64,000 bases of DNA from Chryseobacterium salivictor (lineage in GTDB: Bacteria > Bacteroidota > Bacteroidia > Flavobacteriales > Weeksellaceae), in NCBI RefSeq assembly GCF_004359195.1, contig NZ_CP037954.1, forward strand, positions 1,426,001 to 1,490,000, given 5' to 3'. Each line of letters starts with the position of its first letter. Positions within the stretch are counted from its first letter, which is position 1. The notes beneath the pieces were generated by a model, which saw only the letters and a list, made by a program, of their open reading frames with translations, did not search any database and was not told the DNA's origin. A program made the translations under genes and the position numbers. This document shows positions 44,482 to 51,989 of the stretch, one piece after another.

Positions 44482-44748
44482 CTCAGTGTGACCCGTCCTA
44501 AAATAAGGATACAGATTACTCAATAAATTCTGATATAACTATACCCTTATAAATGATCATCCTGAATGAACTATACCGTTGTATTTCTATAGTTAAAGTT
44601 GTTATTATAGTTTTCCCATCTCCTGTTTAATTTTCCAGATTTTAGATGTGCCTGCATTGGGGTTGCATCATCACGACTGGCATTGGGTCGCAACTCGTTA
44701 TAGAACTTAGTACTCTGACTTATTTATTGAAATCCAAGTTTTGAGACA

Positions 44749-44880
44749 AAAAAAAGAGCCCACGCCGTTGTATATACTCTTCAGTATTTAGTGAGTGTTC
44801 ATGACCTCACCCTACGGGTTTACAAGCACCCTCGTTATTTGTTCAGCTATCCAATGATCCATTCGATCCCAGCTTTTTCG
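44749..44880 (-). ncRNA. Guide-RNA-like scaffold copy 3, tail GGCGTGGGCTC
   Basis: Read on the minus strand, a scaffold (44880 to 44767) matching copies 1 and 2 ends in GTATATACAAC and is followed by the tail GGCGTGGGCTC and T8. Scaffold stems are kept: GGGTG/ACCC, GTGAG/CTCAC and ATACT GAAG AGTAT. It carries with it the 3' 270 bp of a Cas12f-like gene (44847-45119). Confidence 0.65.
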
Positions 44881-45119
44881 GTTTTGTATTTTATTTTGGT
44901 CTGCAATTCATAATAACTCCAGTTGCGCAGCACCAATTCCTGTTCTTTTGCGATGCCAATTTTGTCTTCCTGATTTTTAAGAATAAGGGTGCCCGCTTGG
45001 TGCTGGATGCAGTAATCGATCAATTTTCTGCTATACAAATGAAGCCGGTGACTCGCATATCGGCTTTCCAGGTTATCTGTTGTATACAGCGCCTTTTGTT
45101 TCCGTTTCGCGCCATTTCC
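44847..45119 (-). pseudogene. 3' fragment of a second Cas12f-like gene
   Basis: About 90 codons, from GNGAKRKQKAL to KAGIEWIIG stop, are close to residues 275-364 of the full gene at 45525, with the same LILKNQEDKIG in place of the RuvC-II glutamate motif. Upstream in frame (45120-45242) the sequence is unrelated, so this is a partial duplication. Since the guide scaffold overlaps the gene's 3' end, the duplicated unit may have been selected for its RNA, not its protein. Confidence 0.75.
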
Positions 45120-45251
45120 CCGCTCTCCGAAGTCTCCGACTTCGGAGCAGATCAAACAAAGCCGAGCCATCTTTTTGGCACCGGTTATCTTGATCCAAAA
45201 GATCTGATTCCTGCCCACAACGGTGTAAACTAAGAAAGACACCCCAGATTC

Positions 45252-45290
45252 CTACCGATGGAAGTAGATTCCTGCCTTTGTTGCATAAAA
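45252..45290 (-). repeat. Degraded 5' end of a further scaffold unit
   Basis: CCGATGGAAGTAGATTCCTGCC then TTTGTTGCATAAAA parallels the start of copy 2 (45391-45427); the rest of this unit is lost. Confidence 0.5.
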
Positions 45291-45420
45291 AAGAAAACCG
45301 CTCAGTTGTATATACTATTCAGTATTTAGTGAGTGTTCAAGACCTCACCCTGCGGGTGTACAGGCACCCTCGTTATTTTTTTCCGCTATCCGATGATCAG
45401 TTCGATACCTGCCTTTGTTG
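45284..45420 (-). ncRNA. Guide-RNA-like scaffold copy 2, tail TGAGCGGTTTTC
   Basis: Complete scaffold on the minus strand (45420 to 45305) with stems GGGTG/CACCC (45354-45369), GTGAG/CTCAC (45329-45348) and ATACT GAAT AGTAT (45312-45325), ending TATACAAC, then tail TGAGCGGTTTTC and T6. It has only the last about 25 bases corresponding to the Cas12f-like coding end, so it is a stand-alone RNA unit, tandem with copy 1 at 137-bp spacing. Confidence 0.7.
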
Positions 45421-45554
45421 CATAAAAATGTGAGGAGCTCTGTTGTATATACTCTTGAGTATTTAGTGAGTGTTCATGACCTCACCCTGCGGATGTACAA
45501 GCACCCTCGTTATTTTTTTTTCAGCTATCCAATGATCAATTCGATACCTGCCTT
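45421..45554 (-). ncRNA. Guide-RNA-like scaffold copy 1, overlapping the 3' end of the Cas12f-like gene
   Basis: Begins within the last codons of the Cas12f-like gene (stop at 45525) and continues to GTATATACAAC (ends 45442), followed by tail AGAGCTCCTCACA and T5. This is the arrangement of TnpB omega RNAs, where scaffold overlaps the gene end and the guide lies 3'. The 3' hairpin ATACTC AA GAGTAT differs in loop and one pair from copies 2 and 3, while pairing is kept. Confidence 0.72.
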
Positions 45555-46619
45555 TTCTGCTTTGTATTTTATTTTGGTCTGCAATTCATAATAACTCCAG
45601 TTGCGAAGCACAAATTCCTGTTCTTTTGCAATTCCTATCTTGTCTTCCTGATCTTTCAGAATAAGGGTGCCCGCTTGCTGTTGAACGCAGAAATCGATCA
45701 ACTTCCTGCTGTAGAGATGAAGCCGATGACTTACATACCGACTTTCCCTATTTTCTGTTTTGTGCAGCGCCTTTTGTTTCCGTTTGGCACCATTTCCCGA
45801 ATGGCAGAAAGCAATACCGCTTTGAATTCTTTTCTGACTGGCTTGAATCGCCAACCTGCGGTATAAAAACTCCTCTTTTGAGCCAATATTCATCCGCACC
45901 TTATTGGCTTGTACCACGATCGGATGTTCCAAAGACAGGGAAGCTTCAGCAATAATTTCGGGTTTTAAAAGATGCTCCTCTTTTTCAAATTCAAATACGG
46001 CGAGCCAAAAGATTTTCCCTGCCTTCAACTGAATCTGTGAGGTACGAAGCGCGATGTCTTTTCTTAAGAGGCGTTCCAGGATCTCCCGCTTATCAGAAAA
46101 GTCTCTTCCTAAATACGTTTTTACCGGAATCGCAAGCATATTGAAGCAAAACGCTTTTTTATCCGGATCATACCTCATTTTGGTGGTGTATTTTACCGGA
46201 ACAGGAATGGGAATGTCCTTTTTAAAGTTTCTCAATGATTTTAAGCCTTTCCAGTAATCCACTTTGTCTTTAGAAAAGTTAGACTGTATCGTATTGTTCA
46301 GGCTTCCCAGAATATCGACGGGAATCTCCCCTTTGAAGCGGTCGAAAACCATGCGTGCGGTGGTGTGCGTTTTCGAACGGGTAAATATTCCCATTTCATC
46401 TTTTTTTTCATCAGCCAGCTTGTATTGGATTTCTTCTGTGAGGTAAAAGAAATCTTTGATCATTTCCTGCACATAGAGATGGGAAACAATTAAATTAGCC
46501 GCCCGGAAACAGCGGTTCTGATAGCGGTAGAGTTTTTCCCACATCTCTCTTTTTTCATCTGCAGGAACGTCGATCAGCAGCTGAATTTTTCGGGTCAATG
46601 TCATTGTGGATTTTTCCAT
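45525..46619 (-). CDS. Cas12f/TnpB-like protein with inactivated, truncated RuvC (dCas12f)
   Basis: 364 residues. The C-terminal third follows Cas12f closely: IGSKEEFLYRRLAIQAS (245-261), GNGAKRKQKA (275-284), HRLHLYSRKLIDF (298-310), LRNWSYYELQTKIKYKAEKAGI (338-359). The RuvC-I aspartate of the GIDLG motif is absent (residues 226-236 ASLSLEHPIVV) and the RuvC-II glutamate of the EDL motif is lysine (LILKDQE, K322). The protein ends at 364, just before the zinc finger and RuvC-III aspartate. It therefore should bind RNA and DNA but not cut. One base after the sigma-factor stop, so the two are coexpressed; its guide-like RNAs follow. Known precedents are nuclease-dead TnpB/Cas12f homologues used as RNA-guided transcription factors. 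Confidence 0.88.
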   Translation of the reverse strand: MEKSTMTLTRKIQLLIDVPADEKREMWEKLYRYQNRCFRAANLIVSHLYVQEMIKDFFYLTEEIQYKLADEKKDEMGIFTRSKTHTTARMVFDRFKGEIPVDILGSLNNTIQSNFSKDKVDYWKGLKSLRNFKKDIPIPVPVKYTTKMRYDPDKKAFCFNMLAIPVKTYLGRDFSDKREILERLLRKDIALRTSQIQLKAGKIFWLAVFEFEKEEHLLKPEIIAEASLSLEHPIVVQANKVRMNIGSKEEFLYRRLAIQASQKRIQSGIAFCHSGNGAKRKQKALHKTENRESRYVSHRLHLYSRKLIDFCVQQQAGTLILKDQEDKIGIAKEQEFVLRNWSYYELQTKIKYKAEKAGIELIIG

Positions 46620-46620
46620 G

Positions 46621-47436
46621 TCAAAGTTTTATTTCAGAAGTTTTTTGATTTTGTAGATATTGATAGGCATACAGAAATTCCCGATGGACTTCATTTTCAG
46701 GTAATTTAAGTTCTTTGGCAATCACCGCAAAAGAAGATTTCTGTTCAAACCTTCTTTTCATGATCTCCAATTGTTGACTGCTTAGTTTATCTAGTTGCTT
46801 TTCATTATCGAAAGCTTTACTCTGTGACTGTTCAAAAGAACTTCTATTCAAAATTTTCCGAAGATCATCGATGGCTCTGCTCACCTCATTGCTGATGCCT
46901 GTCACGCTGCTTCCCATTGCTTCTGCGATGGGCTTGTACTGAAAGCCATATTCAAGGCAAAGTTCAATCAGGTGTTTCCTTTTGGGGTTCAGTACGTTTA
47001 AAACCTTTTGTACTTCATCAAAATTTCTTTGATCAGCTTCCTGACTGAGAAGATGCTCTTTATCCTGCTGGGGATCGTAACCTGCGAGGTAATCTTGGTA
47101 ATTCTCATACCGTTCAAGGGAATTGATTAAACGGGAAAATTTATTCCTGGGCGCGTTAAAATAAGTTATACAGTCCCTCTTCAAAACAAACCGTAAAAAG
47201 CCAATGATATGATTCGGAGTTTCAATAGAGTCGCGGTGTAACCACAATTTAAGGAAGGTATCCTGAACAAGCGTTTCCACGACAAAATCATCATCAAGCA
47301 TTTGTTTTCCGATCCAGAAAAGCAATCTTTTGTAGCGTAAATGAATATGTTCCAGCGAGGCAGGATCGCCTTTTTTCAGCAGTTCGTACAACTGAAGATC
47401 GGTTAATTTCCGGGGCAATGAGTCTGTTGTTTTCAT
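46621..47436 (-). CDS. Sigma-70 family (ECF-like) RNA polymerase sigma factor partnered with dCas12f
   Basis: 271 residues: sigma region 2 (about 11-95; HIHLRYKRLLFWIGKQMLDD, ETLVQDTFLKLWLHRD), region 4 (about 145-198; LNPKRKHLIELCLEYGFQYK, AEAMGSSVTGISNEVSRAI), and an extra C-terminal helix-turn-helix-like segment (about 215-262; SSQQLEIMKRRFEQKSSFAVIAKELKLPENEV). No anti-sigma gene adjoins. Stop TGA, one base, then ATG of the Cas12f-like gene: a tightly coupled operon. The likely role is to bring RNA polymerase to sites chosen by the dCas12f guide RNA; the extra domain may contact dCas12f (inference). Confidence 0.87.
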   Translation of the reverse strand: MKTTDSLPRKLTDLQLYELLKKGDPASLEHIHLRYKRLLFWIGKQMLDDDFVVETLVQDTFLKLWLHRDSIETPNHIIGFLRFVLKRDCITYFNAPRNKFSRLINSLERYENYQDYLAGYDPQQDKEHLLSQEADQRNFDEVQKVLNVLNPKRKHLIELCLEYGFQYKPIAEAMGSSVTGISNEVSRAIDDLRKILNRSSFEQSQSKAFDNEKQLDKLSSQQLEIMKRRFEQKSSFAVIAKELKLPENEVHREFLYAYQYLQNQKTSEIKL

Positions 47437-47452
47437 AAGCAGCGTTTTTTAG

Positions 47453-47460
47453 CAAAATTA
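47453..47460 (-). promoter_or_regulatory. -7 box (TAATTTTG) of the sigma-dCas12f operon
   Basis: Minus-strand TAATTTTG, 16 bp before the ATG at 47436; TTG lies upstream with a long spacer (23 bp). It suggests basal transcription by the housekeeping sigma. Confidence 0.45.
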
Positions 47461-47561
47461 TTGCTGGAAGGAACTGCTTAAATCAATAAATGAATTCTAC
47501 TTTTAATGTGTAGCCTTATTTTTACTTTGACACAAAAGAAAAGCGTGGAACTCAACTTACA

Positions 47562-47669
47562 GCATTAGAGGCACTGGTATACCCGTGTACGATAAGTGAG
47601 CCCACGCCGTAGTCGTGGGCACATTTACTTATCTTCTCGTACACATAAAAATTACCAGTTTTCTAATGC
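47562..47669. repeat. 108-nt long hairpin (five stacked stems) upstream of the sigma gene
   Basis: Nested arms: GCATTAG/CTAATGC, ACTGGTA/TACCAGT, GTGTACGATAAGT/ACTTATC...TCGTACAC (4-nt bulge) and GCCCACG/CGTGGGC with loop CCGTAGT. About 34 pairs. It contains GAGCCCACGCCGT (47598-47610), which is identical to guide copy 3 plus the scaffold end. It could be a structured RNA, a transposon end or a target site. Confidence 0.7.
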
Positions 47670-47760
47670 GAGATTCTAAGCAATAGCTTCTATATTTTTT
47701 TGAACTATCGCAAAATTACCTTTAAAAGTAATTTGTTCCAAATATAATAAAAATAATTTA

Positions 47761-47782
47761 ATTACGGTCGAACGACCGTAAT
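47761..47782. promoter_or_regulatory. Perfect palindromic operator of the XRE-type regulator
   Basis: ATTACGGTCG AA CGACCGTAAT, 10-bp perfect arms, directly upstream of TATCTTTC (47796-47803) and the small HTH gene; expected autoregulatory site. Confidence 0.65.
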
Positions 47783-47812
47783 ATTTTAACAACTATATCT
47801 TTCTTTTGTTGT

Positions 47813-48046
47813 ATGATTGAGATCAACGAGAAAATATGTTCATACATAACTAAAAATTGGTTAATTCCTTGGCTTAAAGAAAATAAGTCACAGAACTCGT
47901 TTGCTAAAAATCATGATATTGAAGAAAGTACTGTAAGAAAAATTAAGAGCGACAATACTTATAGAATTCCTGTTGAAACACTTTACAGAATTTGCAAAGC
48001 AAGAAAACTCACTCTTGAACAATTTTTTAAACTTATAAATGAATAA
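47813..48046 (+). CDS. Small XRE-like helix-turn-helix regulator
   Basis: 77 residues: SQNSFAKNHDIEESTVRKIKSD forms the helix-turn-helix and PVETLYRICKARKLTLEQFF the following helices of a lambda-repressor-like domain. It has an operator palindrome 31 bp upstream and its own terminator. Such small regulators commonly precede restriction-modification or defence genes, and an hsdM remnant follows. Confidence 0.78.
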   Translation: MIEINEKICSYITKNWLIPWLKENKSQNSFAKNHDIEESTVRKIKSDNTYRIPVETLYRICKARKLTLEQFFKLINE

Positions 48047-48048
48047 AA

Positions 48049-48075
48049 TACCGACGAGAGTTGGTATTTTTTGTT
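48049..48075 (+). terminator. Terminator of the XRE-type gene
   Basis: ATACCGAC GAGA GTTGGTAT followed by T6. Confidence 0.75.
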
Positions 48076-48280
48076 TTGTAAAAATGATTAGAATCTCAAA
48101 AAACTATCATTAAAACTTTTCATAAATTAATTTTATTTTAATCTGCAGCTAATTTTGGCTTGTAAAATAAAAAAAGTTTAAAAAAACATTGATTATAAGG
48201 TTTCCCGTTTTTTCCTTTATCTTCCTTTAGTTATATTTAACGATTAATTAATGCAACAGTAATCTCCCAGTTGAGATTAA

Positions 48281-48657
48281 ATGAATATGGCTAAAAAATT
48301 ACAATCAAAAAGTACCGAAGAAATCCTCTGGGATTCTGCCAATAAATTAAGAGGTTCCGTAGAGTTGTAAGAATACAAACACTTTGTTCTTGGGCTAATT
48401 TGCAAGTGACAAATTTGAATTTCGAAAAAAGAACATGTTGCATTTGGCAAAGAGAAATATGTAAGAATGAAGGATTTCTATGCAATGAAAAATGTATTTT
48501 TCCTTGATGAAATTTCGAGATGGCGTTTTATAATTAGAAATGCTAAGCAAAACGACATTTCTTTGAAAATTGATACTGCTATAAATACAATTGAAAAAAA
48601 TAATCCTGCGTTAAAATTGCATTGCGGGATAACTATTTCTCTAGATTAGCTTTAGAT
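48281..48657 (+). pseudogene. Remnant of a type I restriction-modification methyltransferase subunit (hsdM)
   Basis: Translation starting ATG 48281 gives MAKKLQSKSTEEILWDSANK and LRGSVE, then a stop; fragments EYKHFVLGL, FGKEKYV, MKDFYAMKNVFFLDEISRW and KIDTAINTIEKNNPALK, and after a frameshift ALRDNYFSRL follow in order. Together they match the N-terminal portion of HsdM, with stops, a frameshift and loss of the rest. The methyltransferase NPPF motif region is absent. 48076-48280 holds nothing recognisable. Confidence 0.85.
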
Positions 48658-48762
48658 TAATAAACAACTAACAACTAAAATATAGCCTCAAGCCATTTTG
48701 TCCTGTATTGATGAAAGGGGTTGTGTAGGAAAAGGAATACAAACAAACGAAAATAGAAAATT

Positions 48763-50733
48763 ATGAGTACTCAATCGGTAGAAATTACAAGCTCCGGGAT
48801 AAAAAAAATACTTCAAAAATATACAGCAGAGAGAGCAATATCAGAATACATTTGGAATGGGTTTGATGCGAAAGCAACGGTAATAAAAGTAGATTTTGAG
48901 ATCGGAACTGCAGAATTTGATACTTACAGCTCTATCCGTATAAGTGATAATGGAGAAGGAATAATTTATGAAGATTTATCAGAAAGATTTAGAAAATTTC
49001 ACGAATCAAATAAAGCTGGATTAAGTAGTGATAGTTCTGATTTAACTAGAGGTAAAAACGGATATGGACGCTTTACCTTTCATAAGTTTGCAAGATTTGC
49101 CAAATGGTGTACAAAATATTCCAGAAATGAACATGCACTATATTCTTATGATATATTAATCAATAGCGATAATTTAAAAGAATATGATCCAAGTACTCCT
49201 ATTGTAGCTCAGGGTACAAGAGGAACGGTTGTGCAATTCACTGACATCAACTCTGAAATTTCTAGTGCTTTCATTACTGAAATATTAACACCATACTTAC
49301 GAGCAGAATTTGCGTGGTACTTGGAACTTAAAGAAGAAAATAAGATTTTTATAAACGGAAGAGAACTAGACTATTCTTCAATAATTGCTGAAAACGATAG
49401 TTTTCCACTTACTGTAAATTTAAAGAAAAGAAATATTCGATTTGAATGCAGATACATTCGTTGGACAAAAAAATTAAATGATGAATATTCTAGATTTTAT
49501 TTTTTAAACGAAAATCTTGAGTTAAAAAAAACAAAAACTACTTCATTAAACAAGAAAGGGGATGATTTCTGGCATAGTCTGTTGATTGTGAGTGACTTCT
49601 TTAACGATGAAAATATTGATGAAGAAGAAGTGAATGAAAGCACTCCACAACTTTTTACTCAAAGCGAAGAAAATAAAATTTTAAAAGAATTAATCAAGGA
49701 TTTAGATAATTACTTAAAAACAAGAAGACGACCTTTTCTTAAAAAACAAGCTGAGAAACTTATTGACAAATATGAAGAGGAAAAGGTTTTCCCCGATTTT
49801 GGCAATAATGAATGGGACATTGCCCGTAAGGAGGGTCTTGAGAATTTAGTTAGAGAGATTTACGAAGTCGAACCTGCTATTTTTATGAAACTAAATAAAG
49901 AGCAAAAAAGAATATTTCTTGAATTGCTTAATCTCGTGATGGACAGTTCTGAAAGCGAAAATTTATTAAAAATTATAGGTGCGGTTGTTGACCTTGACAC
50001 GAATGATCGTGAGGAATTTGCTAAACTTTTAGAGGATACAAAATTAAAATATGTCATTACTACAATTAATATAATTAAAAACAGACTTCTTATTCTCGAA
50101 AATCTTAAACAGCTTGTATTTAATGATGAGTTAAAAGCAAATGAAAGAGACCATCTACAAAAATATATTGAAAAACACTACTGGATTTTTGGTGAAGAAT
50201 ATAAAATGGTATGTGCAGAAGAAGTAAAATTTGAGGAAGCACTAAAAAGATATATTTATCTATTAAGAGGGGTTTCAGAAAAACAATTTATTAGTCATCC
50301 TCATAAGTACAAAGAAATGGATTTGTTTTTAGCAGGAACAGATTTTAGAGATGGAAAACCGCATAATGTTATTGTTGAAATAAAAAATCCTACAACAATA
50401 AAAAAACTTGGAGACAAGGAAGTAGGACAAATTAAAAGATATATTGATGTTATTTTGGAACAGGACGAATTTAACGACCATAACGAGTTTTGGTCTTTTT
50501 ATTTAATTGGGCAAGACTATGATAGTATTGTGCAAAGGGACATCAGAAATATCGAAACAGGACTAATTAGAGAATCAAACAATCATTGTGTTTATGTCAA
50601 AAAATGGAGTGAAATAATTAATGAAGTGGAACGAAGACTTAAGTATTTACTTGAAAAACTCAAAATTGAAAGAAAATATTTGGCAAAAGAAAATACTTTA
50701 CAAAATATTCTTGAAGTTGAACGAACTGTATAA
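48763..50733 (+). CDS. GHKL ATPase fused to a Shedu-like PD-(D/E)XK nuclease domain (candidate phage defence)
   Basis: 656 residues. The N-terminus is an HSP90/MORC-like ATPase: E28 and N32-x-x-D35 in SEYIWNGFDAKA, DNGEGI at 62-67 and GKNGYGRFTF at 97-106. A long helical middle region follows. The C-terminal part has HYWIFGEEY and a nuclease-type core with D520 (KEMDLFLAG), E539 and K541 (VIVEIKNP), the D...ExK pattern of Shedu/DUF4263 domains. It sits alone between a broken hsdM and an IS3 element. Defence function is inferred from domains and context. Confidence 0.8.
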   Translation: MSTQSVEITSSGIKKILQKYTAERAISEYIWNGFDAKATVIKVDFEIGTAEFDTYSSIRISDNGEGIIYEDLSERFRKFHESNKAGLSSDSSDLTRGKNGYGRFTFHKFARFAKWCTKYSRNEHALYSYDILINSDNLKEYDPSTPIVAQGTRGTVVQFTDINSEISSAFITEILTPYLRAEFAWYLELKEENKIFINGRELDYSSIIAENDSFPLTVNLKKRNIRFECRYIRWTKKLNDEYSRFYFLNENLELKKTKTTSLNKKGDDFWHSLLIVSDFFNDENIDEEEVNESTPQLFTQSEENKILKELIKDLDNYLKTRRRPFLKKQAEKLIDKYEEEKVFPDFGNNEWDIARKEGLENLVREIYEVEPAIFMKLNKEQKRIFLELLNLVMDSSESENLLKIIGAVVDLDTNDREEFAKLLEDTKLKYVITTINIIKNRLLILENLKQLVFNDELKANERDHLQKYIEKHYWIFGEEYKMVCAEEVKFEEALKRYIYLLRGVSEKQFISHPHKYKEMDLFLAGTDFRDGKPHNVIVEIKNPTTIKKLGDKEVGQIKRYIDVILEQDEFNDHNEFWSFYLIGQDYDSIVQRDIRNIETGLIRESNNHCVYVKKWSEIINEVERRLKYLLEKLKIERKYLAKENTLQNILEVERTV

Positions 50734-50802
50734 TTAATATCAATTGTAATCTTCCCCAAAAATAGGATCATTTAAAAATATAGTTTTTAAATTTGAAAGA
50801 CT

Positions 50803-51069
50803 ATGAAAAACAGTAAATTTTCAGAAGTTCAGATCATCAAGATATTATCTGAACAAAATCAGGGAAAAACGGTAAATGAGATTTGCCGGGAGCATGGAAT
50901 TAGCCAGCCAACCTTTTACAAGTGGAAGAGCAAATATGGTGGATTGGATGTTCAGCAACTTTCAAAAATGAAAGAGATGGAAAAGCAACTTTCGCAATAT
51001 AAAAAGATCGTAGCTGAGCAAACTTTGGAGATTGTCGTCTTAAAAGATGTGATCGAAAAAAAGCTCTAA
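50803..51069 (+). CDS. IS3 transposase OrfA
   Basis: 88 residues with the IS3 OrfA helix-turn-helix (TVNEICREHGISQPTFYKWKSKYG) and a leucine-zipper-type tail. Near its end the codons GAA AAA AAG lie in an A7G run; a -1 slip there joins OrfA to OrfB as EKKALTPCEKREL, the usual way to make the active transposase. Confidence 0.92.
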   Translation: MKNSKFSEVQIIKILSEQNQGKTVNEICREHGISQPTFYKWKSKYGGLDVQQLSKMKEMEKQLSQYKKIVAEQTLEIVVLKDVIEKKL

Positions 51070-51089
51070 CGCCTTGTGAGAAGCGTGAG

Positions 51090-51989
51090 TTGGTGGATTA
51101 TTCGAAAGAAATCCATAACATGAGTTTGCGCAAGGCGTGCAAAGTGTTCAGTTTAAGAAGTTCAGTTTATTATTATCGTCAGGTATTTAAAAGTTCAGAT
51201 GATGAAATCCGTGCAGAACTTATTTTACTTGCAGATTCTAATCAAACGTGGGGCTTTTGGATGATGCACAATCGGTTGAAAAACTTAGGCTTTGGATGGA
51301 ATCACAAAAGGGTTTATCGGATTTATAAGTCGATGAGATTAAATTTGCGAAGTAAAAGGAAAAAGCGGCTTCCAGCACGGATAAAACAACCACTGGTTCG
51401 CCCCATCTATCCGAACGTTACTTGGAGCATGGATTTTATGCACGACAGTTTGGAAAATGGCAAAAGCGTGAGAACCCTTAATATCATTGACGATTTTAAC
51501 AGAGAGATTTTAAACATCACTATTGACAGCAGCTTGCCCTCTGCAAAAGTAATCTCGCAATTGGAACAATTAATTGAATGGCGGGGAAAACCTGAAAAAA
51601 TAAGAGTGGACAACGGACCGGAATTTATTGCAGAAAAAATGAAAGATTATTGCAACAAAGAGAATATCGAACTAGCCTTCATTCAACTAGGGAAACCTAC
51701 ACAAAACTCATTGATTGAGAGATTTAACAGAACATTCCGGACAGAGTTTTTAAGTGTTTACCTCTTTGAGAACATCAAACAAATGAGAAATTATGCAGAA
51801 ATATGGATGTGGATGTACAATAATGAGAGACCGCATAGTGCGTTACAATACCTTACACCACGGGATTTTTTATTGAAATATGGAAAACTCAATCAAAATA
51901 GCGCAAATGAGTTTCCCACATTCCAACAAAATTTCAACAACGACAACAATAAAATATTATCAAAAAACTCTACTTTTGAGTGTGCCTAA
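51090..51989 (+). CDS. IS3 transposase OrfB (DDE integrase core)
   Basis: Its own first start is a TTG at 51090; translation most likely comes from the OrfA -1 frameshift. 299 residues: HTH_21-type N-terminus and the rve core with D in TWSMDFMHDSL, D in RVDNGPEF and E in NSLIERFNRTFRTEFL, so the DDE triad is complete. The C-terminus NNERPHSALQYLTPRDFL is typical. The element looks intact. Confidence 0.92.
   Translation: MVDYSKEIHNMSLRKACKVFSLRSSVYYYRQVFKSSDDEIRAELILLADSNQTWGFWMMHNRLKNLGFGWNHKRVYRIYKSMRLNLRSKRKKRLPARIKQPLVRPIYPNVTWSMDFMHDSLENGKSVRTLNIIDDFNREILNITIDSSLPSAKVISQLEQLIEWRGKPEKIRVDNGPEFIAEKMKDYCNKENIELAFIQLGKPTQNSLIERFNRTFRTEFLSVYLFENIKQMRNYAEIWMWMYNNERPHSALQYLTPRDFLLKYGKLNQNSANEFPTFQQNFNNDNNKILSKNSTFECA

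Larger units (their letters stand above)
43883..44748. other. Gene-poor region with repeats and possible coding remnants
   Basis: A minus-strand frame (43815-44213) has partly protein-like composition (TGTMKICGGHGLFVKKPLHR) but overlaps the UPF0158 gene and has no recognisable family; it may be a decayed gene. The right copy of the long direct repeat and an 11-bp array lie at 44278-44481. 44490-44748 shows nothing clear. Confidence 0.5.

Noticed and set aside
44749..45554. CRISPR array
   Set aside because: The repeats are over 110 nt, structured and overlap a gene end; there are only three, with tails of about 11-13 nt and no cas1/cas2. They fit omega-RNA or single-guide units better.
45525..46619. 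Active IS200/IS605 or IS607 transposon (TnpB with nuclease)
   Set aside because: RuvC-I aspartate and RuvC-II glutamate are missing, the zinc finger and RuvC-III are absent, and there is no TnpA. A sigma factor is in its place.
47562..47669. Retron-type msr/msd RNA
   Set aside because: The long hairpin would fit an msd, but no reverse transcriptase gene is nearby.
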